A stretch of 17,966 nucleotides of DNA from Flavobacteriaceae bacterium. GTDB lineage: Bacteria; Bacteroidota; Bacteroidia; Flavobacteriales; Flavobacteriaceae. The translations under genes were made by a program, and so were the position numbers. This document shows, one piece after another, positions 1 through 7,521 of the stretch. The notes under the pieces were generated by a model. The model worked only from the letters and a program-made list of their open reading frames with translations. It was not told the DNA's origin and did not search any database. The stretch covers positions 1 to 17,966 of the forward strand of contig JAAZVG010000015.1 in the NCBI GenBank assembly GCA_018623655.1, given 5' to 3'. Positions within the stretch are counted from its first letter, which is position 1, and each line of letters begins with the position of its first letter.

Positions 1-298
1 TAAGAAGAAGACGATTTATTGCTACAGTGAAGCAGAACGAAAGGAAGCTATCGCTGAATTGGGTACTAAACCTGAAATAACGAGATTTAGGGGTTTAGGT
101 GAAATTTCTCCCGAAGAGTTTAAACATTTTATAGGTGAATCGATTCGTTTAGAACCTATACTTCTTGACAAGGCAATGAGTATTGATCAATTACTCAATT
201 TCTACATGGGTAAGAACACTCCGGATCGTCAAGAGTTTGTAATTAATAATCTTAAAGTTGAACTAGATCTAGTTGATGAGCGAGCTACCACCGAATGA
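1..298 (+). CDS. parE: DNA topoisomerase IV subunit B, C-terminal fragment (5' end outside window)
   Basis: This is the last part of the ATPase/TOPRIM subunit of topoisomerase IV, the type II enzyme that unlinks daughter chromosomes together with ParC. The frame is open from base 2 with no start codon, so the gene begins before the window. About 98 residues remain. They hold the end of the TOPRIM region (IYCYSEAER), the strongly conserved TRFRGLGEI motif followed by SPEEFKHFIG, and the tail LLNFYMGKNTPDRQEF typical of ParE/GyrB. The pairing with parC immediately downstream, with a 23-base overlap, favours ParE over GyrB. An internal TTG at 59 is not the start, because conserved ParE sequence continues upstream of it. 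Confidence 0.93.
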   Translation, partial: KKKTIYCYSEAERKEAIAELGTKPEITRFRGLGEISPEEFKHFIGESIRLEPILLDKAMSIDQLLNFYMGKNTPDRQEFVINNLKVELDLVDERATTE

Positions 299-2876
299 TA
301 TAAATCAAGGTTCTGAACCGAATGAAAGGATGGTCACTGTTTCGGGGATGTATCAAGATTGGTTTCTTGATTACGCTTCTTATGTAATACTAGAGCGGGC
401 AGTACCTGCAATTGAAGATGGTTTTAAACCTGTTCAACGCCGTATTTTACACTCTCTTAAAGAGCTTGATGATGGCAGATATAACAAAGTGGCAAATGTT
501 GTTGGTCACACGATGCAATATCATCCGCATGGTGATGCAAGTATTTCAGACGCAATGGTCCAAATTGGACAAAAGGATTTATTAATAGATACCCAAGGAA
601 ACTGGGGTAATATTTTAACAGGGGATAGTGCCGCTGCTTCAAGGTATATTGAGGCTAGACTTACCAAATTTGCGTTAGATGTTGTTTACAGTCCTAAAAT
701 TACAGAATGGCAAAGTTCGTATGACGGAAGAAAAAAAGAGCCCATTCATCTACCTGTAAAATTTCCTATGCTTCTAGCCCAGGGAGCTGAAGGTATTGCT
801 GTAGGCTTATCAACAAAAATACTTCCGCATAATTTCAATGAATTGATAGATGCGAGTGTTGCCTATTTAAATAATCGAAGTTTTTCGTTAGTACCTGATT
901 TCCCAACAGGAGGAATTGTCGATGCTACACAATATAATGATGGTCTTCGAGGAGGAAGGATTAGGGTAAGAGCAAGAATTGAAATTCAAGATAAGTCGAC
1001 TCTTGTTATTCAAGAAATTCCGTTTGGAACAAATACTTCATCTCTTATAGATTCAATTTTAAAGGCCAATGACAAAGGCAAGATTAAGATTAAAAAGGTA
1101 GAGGATAATACGGCTGAGAATGTAGAGATCTTAATTCATTTACCCTCTGGTATTTCCCCTGATAAAACGATAGATGCCTTATACGCTTTTACTTCATGTG
1201 AAATGTCAATTGCTCCTTTAGCCTGTGTGATTGAAAATCATAAGCCAGCATTTATAGACGTTAAAACGATTCTTAAGCGTTCTACAGATCATACTGTATC
1301 ACTTTTAAAGTCTGAACTTGAAATTCAGCTTCAGGAACTACAAGAACAATGGCATTTCTCCTCATTAGAACGCATTTTTATTGAGAATCGAATTTATCGA
1401 GAAATAGAGGAAGAAGAAACTTGGGAAGGGGTGATATCTGCTATAGATAAAGGTCTTAAGCCTTATATCACTCATTTGAAACGACCCGTTACCAAAGAGG
1501 ATATCGTGCGTCTTACTGAAATTCGAATCAAACGCATCTCTAAGTTCGATATTGATAAGGCAGCTGCTTACATTGAGTCATTAGAAGACCAAATTGCTGA
1601 AGTCGAAAATCATTTAGCGCATATTATCGATTTTGCAATCAACTACTTCAAGTCATTAAAAAAGAAATATGGTAAAGACAAAGAACGTAAGTCTGAACTA
1701 AGAGTTTTTGATACTATTGAAGCGACGAAAGTTGTGATTCGAAATCTTAAGTTATACGTGAATAAGGAGGAAGGATTCGTAGGAACAGGTTTGCGTAAAG
1801 ATGAGTATGTTGCCGATTGTAGTGACATTGATGACTTTATTGTCTTTTTTGCAGACGGAACGATGCAGGTGAGCAAAGTAGATGCAAAGATATTTGTAGG
1901 GAAAGATATTATCCACGTTGGCATATTTAAGAAGAACGATTCTCGAATGGTGTATAATATGATTTATAAACTCCCAAAGAACGGAGCGTCATATATTAAG
2001 AGGTTTGCGGTAACATCAGTTACAAGAGATCGAAAATACTCGTTAACTTCTAATGTTGAACATTGTCAAGTATTATACTTTAGCGCAAATGCAAATGGAG
2101 AGGCCGAAGTGGTAACCGTTGTACTTAGGTCTTCTGCTAATATCAAAAAATTAAAATGGGATATTGACTTTGCAGATGTACTAATCAAAGGAAGAGCGTC
2201 AAAAGGGAATCTAGTTTCTAAACGCCATGTTAAGAAAGTGGAATTTAAAGATTCTGGCAAATCAACCTTAAAGCCCCGTGAATTGTGGTACGATTCGATC
2301 ACTCGTAGGTTGAATTCAGAGGAACGTGGAGACTATTTAGGTGCCTTTAAAGGAGATGACCTATTACTTATAGTTACTCGTGAAGGATTGGTTAAAACCA
2401 CTACACCCGATTTAGCGCTTCACATGCCTGATAATTTATTGTTGCTAGAAAAGTGGATTCCTCTAAAACCACTATCGGTTCTGTATTATGAAGGAGAAAG
2501 ACAACGATATTATTTGAAAAGATTCCTGATAGAACAAGAATTGAAAGAAGAATTAGTAATTAGTGAAACTAAAGGATCTGAACTCATAACATTCTTAACA
2601 GACCACCGTCCGATGATTCGATTAGAATTTGTTAAGCCAAGAGGAAAAGATCCCTTACCCGATTTGAATATCAATGTGGAAGACTTTATAAGTGTAAAAG
2701 GAATCAAAGCATTGGGAAATCAAGTTTCTACCGACAAGATAAAACAAGCCCATGTCGAAGAACCGCTACCATTTGAGGAGGTTGCAATAGATAATGAGAA
2801 GGAAAAACCAATTGATGACGATTCAAGCAGCGAAGCTACGGAATCAAATGATAGTGACGAGCTAACACTATTCTAA
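276..2876 (+). CDS. parC: DNA topoisomerase IV subunit A
   Basis: This is the DNA breakage-rejoining subunit of topoisomerase IV, 866 residues from the ATG at 276. A TTG one codon earlier is possible but less likely. The N-terminal half carries the winged-helix motif YHPHGD (residues 82-87) and the catalytic tyrosine Tyr124 in AASRYIEARL. A coiled-coil stretch lies around residues 430-470. The C-terminal half is a propeller-like DNA-wrapping domain with a degenerate GyrA-box-like GRASKG at 639-644, followed by an acidic, Ser-rich tail. The protein is longer than the 752 residues of E. coli ParC, as is usual in Bacteroidota. It overlaps parE by 23 bases, which suggests translational coupling, and no clear ribosome binding site is visible. 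At the positions equal to E. coli ParC Ser80 and Glu84 it has Ala88 and Asp92. Confidence 0.95.
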   Translation: MSELPPNDINQGSEPNERMVTVSGMYQDWFLDYASYVILERAVPAIEDGFKPVQRRILHSLKELDDGRYNKVANVVGHTMQYHPHGDASISDAMVQIGQKDLLIDTQGNWGNILTGDSAAASRYIEARLTKFALDVVYSPKITEWQSSYDGRKKEPIHLPVKFPMLLAQGAEGIAVGLSTKILPHNFNELIDASVAYLNNRSFSLVPDFPTGGIVDATQYNDGLRGGRIRVRARIEIQDKSTLVIQEIPFGTNTSSLIDSILKANDKGKIKIKKVEDNTAENVEILIHLPSGISPDKTIDALYAFTSCEMSIAPLACVIENHKPAFIDVKTILKRSTDHTVSLLKSELEIQLQELQEQWHFSSLERIFIENRIYREIEEEETWEGVISAIDKGLKPYITHLKRPVTKEDIVRLTEIRIKRISKFDIDKAAAYIESLEDQIAEVENHLAHIIDFAINYFKSLKKKYGKDKERKSELRVFDTIEATKVVIRNLKLYVNKEEGFVGTGLRKDEYVADCSDIDDFIVFFADGTMQVSKVDAKIFVGKDIIHVGIFKKNDSRMVYNMIYKLPKNGASYIKRFAVTSVTRDRKYSLTSNVEHCQVLYFSANANGEAEVVTVVLRSSANIKKLKWDIDFADVLIKGRASKGNLVSKRHVKKVEFKDSGKSTLKPRELWYDSITRRLNSEERGDYLGAFKGDDLLLIVTREGLVKTTTPDLALHMPDNLLLLEKWIPLKPLSVLYYEGERQRYYLKRFLIEQELKEELVISETKGSELITFLTDHRPMIRLEFVKPRGKDPLPDLNINVEDFISVKGIKALGNQVSTDKIKQAHVEEPLPFEEVAIDNEKEKPIDDDSSSEATESNDSDELTLF

Positions 2877-3254
2877 GGATCTTATTTTCTCAGCGTAGCC
2901 CCTCATTTTAATAGCTTCAGATAAATAACCATATTCAAATCGATATCCTTTGAGATCTGTTTCGAGAATTTTAATATGAACTGCCTCTTTTTCTTGGTTG
3001 TTTTTTGGATGTTTATTTCTTAAAATGAATTCGCAATCATTGATCCATCGAACTGTTGAAGTATCTACCTTATTTTGAAATCGGTCAATCTCATAGTCCT
3101 CATATCTTTCAAAAACTGAAACTAAGGTGTCCGACCCGTTTACAGTAACAAATTCAAAAATTCCTGTTTTAAAATCTGTACAATTTCTTTCAGGTGATTT
3201 GAAACACGATGTTAAAAGAAGAAAAAGAATGGATAATGATAGGGGTGTTTTCAA
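2868..3254 (-). CDS. Small lipoprotein of a parC-adjacent family
   Basis: A 128-residue predicted lipoprotein. The N-terminus has one Lys, a hydrophobic stretch and a lipobox LTSC with the lipidated cysteine at residue 17. The next residue is Phe rather than Asp, which is consistent with sorting to the outer membrane. The mature part is small and soluble-looking, with a conserved-looking core TSTVRWINDCEFIL, and has no catalytic motif I can name. The start is a TTG (3252-3254); no in-frame ATG lies near it. The gene is convergent with parC and their 3' ends overlap by 9 bases. From memory, homologues sit beside parC in many flavobacteria and are sometimes labelled 'DNA topoisomerase IV' by position; the signal peptide and size show it is not a topoisomerase. 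Function unknown. Confidence 0.8.
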   Translation of the reverse strand: MKTPLSLSILFLLLTSCFKSPERNCTDFKTGIFEFVTVNGSDTLVSVFERYEDYEIDRFQNKVDTSTVRWINDCEFILRNKHPKNNQEKEAVHIKILETDLKGYRFEYGYLSEAIKMRGYAEKIRSLE

Positions 3255-3276
3255 GGCAATTGATTTGAATGTAATA

Positions 3277-3284
3277 CAAATATA
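3277..3284 (-). promoter_or_regulatory. Putative -7 promoter box of the lipoprotein gene
   Basis: Read on the minus strand this is TATATTTG, an exact match to the Bacteroidota -7 consensus TAnnTTTG, 22 bases before the TTG start. No convincing -33 TTG is visible at the expected spacing. It lies in the 47-base divergent gap shared with the carboxypeptidase gene. Confidence 0.4.
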
Positions 3285-3301
3285 CTATTACCTTGCGTGA
3301 G

Positions 3302-4351
3302 ATGTTTAAAGATCGATATTTTCCAAGTGCTCAAATAGAACAATGGCTTAGTACCAGATCCGTAAAGTCTGAGGTTATAGGTCGATCAGAGCTTGGCAAA
3401 CCAATATATGCTGTACGATTAGGTAAAGGCCCAGTTAAAATTCTAATCTGGTCACAGATGCACGGAAACGAATCGACAACCACACGAGCATTGTTGCTTT
3501 GGTTAGATCGATATTTAAATACGAAACATTTTCAAAAAACCTTAAGCCTATTAATTATTCCGCAACTTAACCCTGATGGGGCTGACAGGTATACAAGACA
3601 AAATGCCAATGGTATAGACCTTAATAGAGATGCTCAAAATCAAACCCAAAGCGAAATTAAAGCTCTTATGCAGTTGGTTGAGAACTTTCAGCCTCAATAC
3701 AATTTAAATTTACACGATCAGAGAACAAGGTTCACGGTAGGCGATACAGATAAAGAAGCAGTCATATCATTTTTATCCGCATCAGCTGATGAATCCAGAT
3801 CAATAATTTCTACGAGACTCATAGCGATGCAACTTATCAATCATATGGTCGCATCACTTTCAGATGATTTTAAAATTCATATCGGACGATATGATGACGC
3901 TTTCAACAGCAATTGTACAGGAGACTTTTTTCATACTATGGGCATTCCTACTGTTCTTTTTGAAGCGGGTCAATTAGGCACCGATTATTCGCGTAATTAT
4001 ACCGTTGAAATTATAGCTAAATGTTTGGCAAACCTCTTTAATTACCTATCTAAACCACTTGATCTAAAATCAGCTGATGTTATTTATCAAGAATATTCAA
4101 GAATTCCAGAAAACACATCAAATAGTTATGACGAACTGGTGATTTCTGAAAAACATCAATTTTACGTTAGGTATTTAGAAGAGCTCGTTGATTTTCAGAT
4201 TGACAAACGATTAGAATTTAGTCCTTGTAATACGGCAGATTTAAGAAATGTACACTTTAGACAGCTTTTGGATTACCGACAGGCTACACTTCAGCAGCAG
4301 CAGCGCATTGATTTTCGTGTTACTGAGTATCTACACTTAAATAATTCTTAA
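3302..4351 (+). CDS. M14-family zinc carboxypeptidase-like protein
   Basis: A 349-residue protein of the M14 metallopeptidase/succinylglutamate desuccinylase fold. The zinc ligands are visible: His54 and Glu57 in the HxxE motif of MHGNES, and His138 in LNLHDQ. The probable general base is Glu221 in LFEAGQLG. The substrate-binding region NPDGADRY (90-97) and the GIDLNRD segment (Asn108-Arg109) match the carboxylate-binding residues of the family. There is no signal peptide, so the enzyme is probably cytoplasmic. Whether it cleaves peptides or amide-linked small molecules cannot be told. The ATG at 3302 is preferred over a TTG at 3293. A weak promoter-like TTACCTTG ends 6 bases before that ATG. 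A run of four CAG codons near the C-terminus gives Gln331-334. Lrp/AsnC follows after 74 bases. Confidence 0.82.
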   Translation: MFKDRYFPSAQIEQWLSTRSVKSEVIGRSELGKPIYAVRLGKGPVKILIWSQMHGNESTTTRALLLWLDRYLNTKHFQKTLSLLIIPQLNPDGADRYTRQNANGIDLNRDAQNQTQSEIKALMQLVENFQPQYNLNLHDQRTRFTVGDTDKEAVISFLSASADESRSIISTRLIAMQLINHMVASLSDDFKIHIGRYDDAFNSNCTGDFFHTMGIPTVLFEAGQLGTDYSRNYTVEIIAKCLANLFNYLSKPLDLKSADVIYQEYSRIPENTSNSYDELVISEKHQFYVRYLEELVDFQIDKRLEFSPCNTADLRNVHFRQLLDYRQATLQQQQRIDFRVTEYLHLNNS

Positions 4352-4401
4352 ATTTTTTAAATTAAAGTGAATTATCTGTAAGATATTCATGATTTCTATA
4401 T

Positions 4402-4409
4402 TATTTTTG
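4402..4409 (+). promoter_or_regulatory. Putative -7 promoter box of the lrp-like gene
   Basis: TATTTTTG matches TAnnTTTG exactly and ends 16 bases before the ATG of the Lrp/AsnC gene. A -33 TTG at about 20 bases upstream is not clear (only CTG at 4376-4378). It suggests this gene has its own promoter apart from the carboxypeptidase. Confidence 0.42.
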
Positions 4410-4425
4410 AGAAAAATTCAATGAA

Positions 4426-4905
4426 ATGTCAAAAGTGAAGTTAGATGAAATTGATCACCAGATACTGGATATGCTAATTGAAAATACGCGTATTCCTTAT
4501 ACTGATATTGCAAAAAAATTATTGATTTCAGCAGGAACGGTTCATGTTCGTGTGAAAAAAATGGAAGATGCAGACTTAATTAAGGGCTCATCCTTGACCC
4601 TTGATTATGAAAAATTAGGATACTCATTTATTGCCTATGTAGGTATCTTTCTAGAAAAGACCCATATGACAAAATTTGTGTTGGAGCGTCTCTCAGATAT
4701 CCCTTATGTTACTGTTGCTCACATTACCACTGGAAAATTTAATATTTTCTGTAAAATCAGAGCAAGGGATACCACTCATGCTAAAAACATCATATTTAAA
4801 ATTGATGATATTGATGGAGTAAGTAGAACCGAGACAATGATCGCAATGGAAGAGTCGATTAATGATAAAAAACGACTTATGCACACCATATTCAGAGAAT
4901 TATAA
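4426..4905 (+). CDS. Lrp/AsnC-family transcriptional regulator
   Basis: A 159-residue one-domain-plus-sensor regulator of the leucine-responsive/feast-famine family. Residues 1-60 form the AsnC-type helix-turn-helix (LDEIDHQILDMLIENTR, then DIAKKLLISAGTVHVRVKKM, where the recognition helix lies). The C-terminal part has the alternating strands of the RAM ligand-binding domain, with the TGKFNIFCKIRARD segment. Such proteins assemble as dimers to octamers and respond to amino acids. A second ATG at 4421 is in another frame and is not used. Its neighbours are a peptidase-like enzyme, aroB, and, just beyond aroB, proline dehydrogenase. AsnC-type proteins control proline catabolism in some bacteria, so that gene is a plausible target, but this is inference. 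Confidence 0.93.
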   Translation: MSKVKLDEIDHQILDMLIENTRIPYTDIAKKLLISAGTVHVRVKKMEDADLIKGSSLTLDYEKLGYSFIAYVGIFLEKTHMTKFVLERLSDIPYVTVAHITTGKFNIFCKIRARDTTHAKNIIFKIDDIDGVSRTETMIAMEESINDKKRLMHTIFREL

Positions 4906-4909
4906 TAGA

Positions 4910-5944
4910 CTAAAGCGATTGATAAAACGCAAAAGCATCCAAGATATCTTCAGAGTGAAGAGGTAGGTCGTAGACAGCCTTACCTAGGCTTTTCAGTCCC
5001 ACATAACGAACGCTCCCGTGTTCGTTTTTTTTATCCTGCTTAGTGAGGTCAATAATGTTTTGATACGCACTTGGTTCTATTTTTGGTAGGGAATAAAAAC
5101 GTTGAATACTTTCTAAAATTTTTGACAAATCTTTATTTGAGAGATTGAGATGTTTATGCGATAAGTAGGTTTCAAGAATCATACCTAACGCTATGGCTTC
5201 ACCATGTAGTAATGGGGTAGAGGTATTCAAGAAAAAACTCTCAATTGCGTGACCCAAAGTATGTCCGAAATTAAGAATTTTTCGAAGTCCTTTTTCTGTT
5301 GGATCTTTTGTTACTACTGCCTGTTTTATCGCAACAGAGTCGCTAATAAAAGGAGCTGGATTTTGAAAATTAATTATAACATCTTCGAAATGTTGCGCAT
5401 CATAAATAAGGCCATGCTTTATCATTTCGGCAGCCCCGCTTCGTATTTGCATTGCTGGTAAGGTCTTCAAAAAAATAGAATGAACCCAAGTGAAAACAGG
5501 TGCTGAAAATACTCCAATTTGGTTTTTGAAACTTCCAAAATCTACTCCGGTTTTACCTCCTGTTGAGGCATCAACCATCGCAAGTAAAGTGGTAGGAATA
5601 TTGATAAAATGTATTCCTCTTTTGTAACAACTCGCAGCAAATCCACCTAAATCAGTTAGTACCCCTCCACCTAGATTAATTAAAAGGGCTTTTCGATCGG
5701 CATTGACCTTAGTCAAGGCTCTCCATACAATATTGCAGGTTTCAATCGTTTTATTTGACTCCCCTTTAGGTACCTCAATTATAGAAAAGTCTCCTAGGTC
5801 AACCAATTCCTGAAGTATCGGGAGACAGTATTCTTTAGTGATCTCATCGCACAATACAAACGATTGCGAAATCGCTGAGCTTCCTAAGAATTGTACAAAG
5901 GGTTGTTTGCCCGAATCATCAAAATATACATCATGAGTTTTCAT
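4910..5944 (-). CDS. aroB: 3-dehydroquinate synthase
   Basis: This is the second enzyme of the shikimate pathway. It converts DAHP to 3-dehydroquinate using NAD+ and a divalent metal in the cytoplasm. At 344 residues it is slightly shorter than E. coli AroB. The nucleotide-binding stretch GGGVLTDLGGFAAS (92-105) and the signature IPTTLLAMVDASTGGKTGV (116-134) are intact. The metal ligands are Glu173 (AAEMIKHG), His228 (NFGHTLGH) and His247 (LLHGEA). The substrate loop reads KDPTEKGLRKILNFGHT. The start is ATG at 5944-5942. A promoter-like TATATTTA box ends exactly 6 bases before it. The gene is convergent with the Lrp-type regulator, with only 4 bases between the stops, and divergent from proline dehydrogenase. 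No other aro gene is present in the window. Confidence 0.96.
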   Translation of the reverse strand: MKTHDVYFDDSGKQPFVQFLGSSAISQSFVLCDEITKEYCLPILQELVDLGDFSIIEVPKGESNKTIETCNIVWRALTKVNADRKALLINLGGGVLTDLGGFAASCYKRGIHFINIPTTLLAMVDASTGGKTGVDFGSFKNQIGVFSAPVFTWVHSIFLKTLPAMQIRSGAAEMIKHGLIYDAQHFEDVIINFQNPAPFISDSVAIKQAVVTKDPTEKGLRKILNFGHTLGHAIESFFLNTSTPLLHGEAIALGMILETYLSHKHLNLSNKDLSKILESIQRFYSLPKIEPSAYQNIIDLTKQDKKNEHGSVRYVGLKSLGKAVYDLPLHSEDILDAFAFYQSL

Positions 5945-5950
5945 TCACGG

Positions 5951-5958
5951 TAAATATA
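5951..5958 (-). promoter_or_regulatory. Putative -7 promoter box of aroB
   Basis: On the minus strand TATATTTA matches TAnnTTTG at all but the last base. It is separated from the aroB ATG by six bases (CCGTGA), the same spacing as at lpxD. Transcription would then begin at or within a base or two of the start codon. Confidence 0.4.
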
Positions 5959-5991
5959 CTATGGTATGTTTAGAATAAGCCTTCTTTGAAA

Positions 5992-5999
5992 TATCTTTA
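5992..5999 (+). promoter_or_regulatory. Putative -7 promoter box of the proline dehydrogenase gene
   Basis: TATCTTTA is a one-mismatch match to TAnnTTTG, 14 bases before the ATG. It lies in the 69-base divergent gap with aroB, so the two promoters are close enough for a bound regulator to affect both. No distinct operator palindrome was recognised. Confidence 0.33.
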
Positions 6000-6013
6000 C
6001 TCAAAAAAAGAGC

Positions 6014-7189
6014 ATGAATACAAATTTGAGGTTTGATAATACAGAAATTGCATTTTCTCAGAAATCATCACCGCAACTGCGTAAGGCCTACATGTTGTTC
6101 AAGATTATGGGAAGCCCGAAGTTGGTATCCTTAGGTTCTAATCTTGCTCTTTTTGGCTTAAAGGCTCGACTACCCTTTGTTTCTTATTTCATTAAATCTA
6201 CAGTGTTTCAACAATTTTGTGGTGGCATTAATCGTTCTGATTGTTCAGAATTGGTATCTAATTTGAATCATAGTGGGGTTAAGGCTATTCTTGATTATTC
6301 GGTAGAGGGTCAAGAATCAGATGAACAGTACGATAATAAAACAGATTCAATAATAGAATCATTAAAAACAGTGAAATGCAACGATGGAGAAGCTTTTGGG
6401 GTCTTTAAACCTACCTCAATAGGTGCCTATTCTGTGTTTGAAAATGCTTTAAAAGAAGGTGCTACTGACAAGACTAAAGTAGCTTTTGAACGCATCCGTA
6501 AAAGATATCAAATGGTATTTACAGAAGCTGCTAAACTTAAGGTGCCTGTACTGATCGATGCCGAGGAAACTTGGATGCAAGATGCTGCAGATCTTTTGGC
6601 TTTAGAGATGATGAGCACTTATAATACAGAGGAAATAGTTGTTTTCAATACTTTCCAAATGTACCGACACGATCGTCTAAAAGCTTTAAACGCTTGGATA
6701 AAAAAAGGTAAAAAAAATGGTTTTAAGGTTGGAGCAAAACTCGTTCGTGGGGCGTACATGGAAAAGGAACGAGAAAGAGCACAGAAACTTGGTTATGATT
6801 CGCCGATATGCAAAGACAAGAAGGCTACCGATGAGAATTTTGACAACGCCATTCGAATGGTATTTGAACATATTGATTATTGTGGTTTGGTTGTTGGTTC
6901 TCATAACGAATCAAGTACTTTACTTACTAGTTCGCTAATGAAAGAAAGGGGAGTTAAACCAGGAGACTCAAGAGTCGCTTTTGCACAACTATATGGAATG
7001 AGCGATCAAATCACATATAATTTAGCAGCTCATTCATATAATGCGATTAAGCTTATACCATATGGCCCTATTCGTCATGTATTACCTTATCTGATAAGAA
7101 GAGCCGAAGAGAATACCTCAGTAGCAGGACAAACAGGGAGAGAATTAACCCTTATCACAAAGGAATTAAAGCGGAGACGTATTCTTTAA
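6014..7189 (+). CDS. Proline dehydrogenase, monofunctional (PutA PRODH-domain type)
   Basis: This FAD-dependent enzyme oxidises L-proline to pyrroline-5-carboxylate, the first step of proline catabolism. At 391 residues it is a stand-alone PRODH protein, not the long PutA fusion. The barrel motifs are in order: VLIDAEETWMQD (179-190), FNTFQMYRHDRL (211-222), AKLVRGAYMEKE (241-252, with the FAD/substrate Lys242), VVGSHNES (293-300), FAQLYGMSD (323-331), and the proline-carboxylate motif YLIRRAEEN with Arg362 and Arg363, followed by TSVAGQTGRE. The start ATG at 6014 is preceded by an A-rich tract with a purine-rich AGAG. The next gene, on the other strand, ends 4 bases after this stop. No pyrroline-5-carboxylate dehydrogenase is in the window. 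Confidence 0.95.
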   Translation: MNTNLRFDNTEIAFSQKSSPQLRKAYMLFKIMGSPKLVSLGSNLALFGLKARLPFVSYFIKSTVFQQFCGGINRSDCSELVSNLNHSGVKAILDYSVEGQESDEQYDNKTDSIIESLKTVKCNDGEAFGVFKPTSIGAYSVFENALKEGATDKTKVAFERIRKRYQMVFTEAAKLKVPVLIDAEETWMQDAADLLALEMMSTYNTEEIVVFNTFQMYRHDRLKALNAWIKKGKKNGFKVGAKLVRGAYMEKERERAQKLGYDSPICKDKKATDENFDNAIRMVFEHIDYCGLVVGSHNESSTLLTSSLMKERGVKPGDSRVAFAQLYGMSDQITYNLAAHSYNAIKLIPYGPIRHVLPYLIRRAEENTSVAGQTGRELTLITKELKRRRIL

Positions 7190-7193
7190 ATAG

Positions 7194-7520
7194 TTATTCA
7201 ATTAATTGAATCCCTTCAGGGCAGCGGGCAATTCGATATTCGACTCCTTCGTTTTCAATCAGGTATTCTCTACAGGGTTTCTTTCGAGGTTCACTTCGCT
7301 TAAAATTAATTGAGGCATTTTCAAGCAAATTGGCAATTTTTAAACTGTCTTGCCCTTCTATCACCTCCGCATTTCGAAGATCTTTAATTACCCTACAATT
7401 GGGTAAATAACAAAAATCTACACCTTTGCCATCAGTTTTCTTATCCACAATAAACCACAAGAATATAGAACCAATGCCCAATCCTATAACATACCAGAAG
7501 AATCGCTTAATAAATCCCAT
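7194..7520 (-). CDS. Small single-pass membrane protein, function unknown (possibly DUF4258-like)
   Basis: A 108-residue protein with one strong membrane segment at about residues 7-26, flanked by Lys/Arg on the N-terminal side. That suggests the N-terminus faces inward and the rest is periplasmic. The outer part has four cysteines (37, 42, 83, 100), including CYLPNC, which could form disulfides. The pattern CYLPNCRVIKDLRN and the overall size resemble small flavobacterial proteins labelled DUF4258 that I recall beside alanine dehydrogenase genes; this is from memory and uncertain. The ATG lies only one base after the stop of the ald-like gene, so translation is probably coupled. The 3' end contains a perfect 16-base palindrome. 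No function can be assigned. Confidence 0.75.
   Translation of the reverse strand: MGFIKRFFWYVIGLGIGSIFLWFIVDKKTDGKGVDFCYLPNCRVIKDLRNAEVIEGQDSLKIANLLENASINFKRSEPRKKPCREYLIENEGVEYRIARCPEGIQLIE
7196..7211. repeat. Perfect 16-base palindrome at a convergent gene end
   Basis: ATTCAATTAATTGAAT reads the same on both strands. It sits inside the last codons of the small membrane protein gene, 7 bases beyond the proline dehydrogenase stop. It could act as a weak bidirectional terminator, but it is very AT-rich and lacks a clear U-run, so this is only a suggestion. Confidence 0.3.
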
Positions 7521-7521
7521 A

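Noticed and set aside
59..298. Separate small gene starting at TTG 59
   Set aside because: The same frame is open to the window edge and encodes continuous ParE sequence, so this is the truncated parE.
457..2707. Several antisense open frames of 60-93 codons inside parC
   Set aside because: They lie wholly within an intact, strongly conserved gene, start poorly, and encode no recognisable domain; they are frame shadows.
4292..4303. CAG trinucleotide repeat in the M14 gene
   Set aside because: Only four in-frame copies encoding Gln; too short to suggest phase variation.
6717..6938. Alternative-frame open reading frame inside proline dehydrogenase, near long A-runs
   Set aside because: The main frame stays open and conserved through the A-runs, so there is no sign of a frameshift or second gene.
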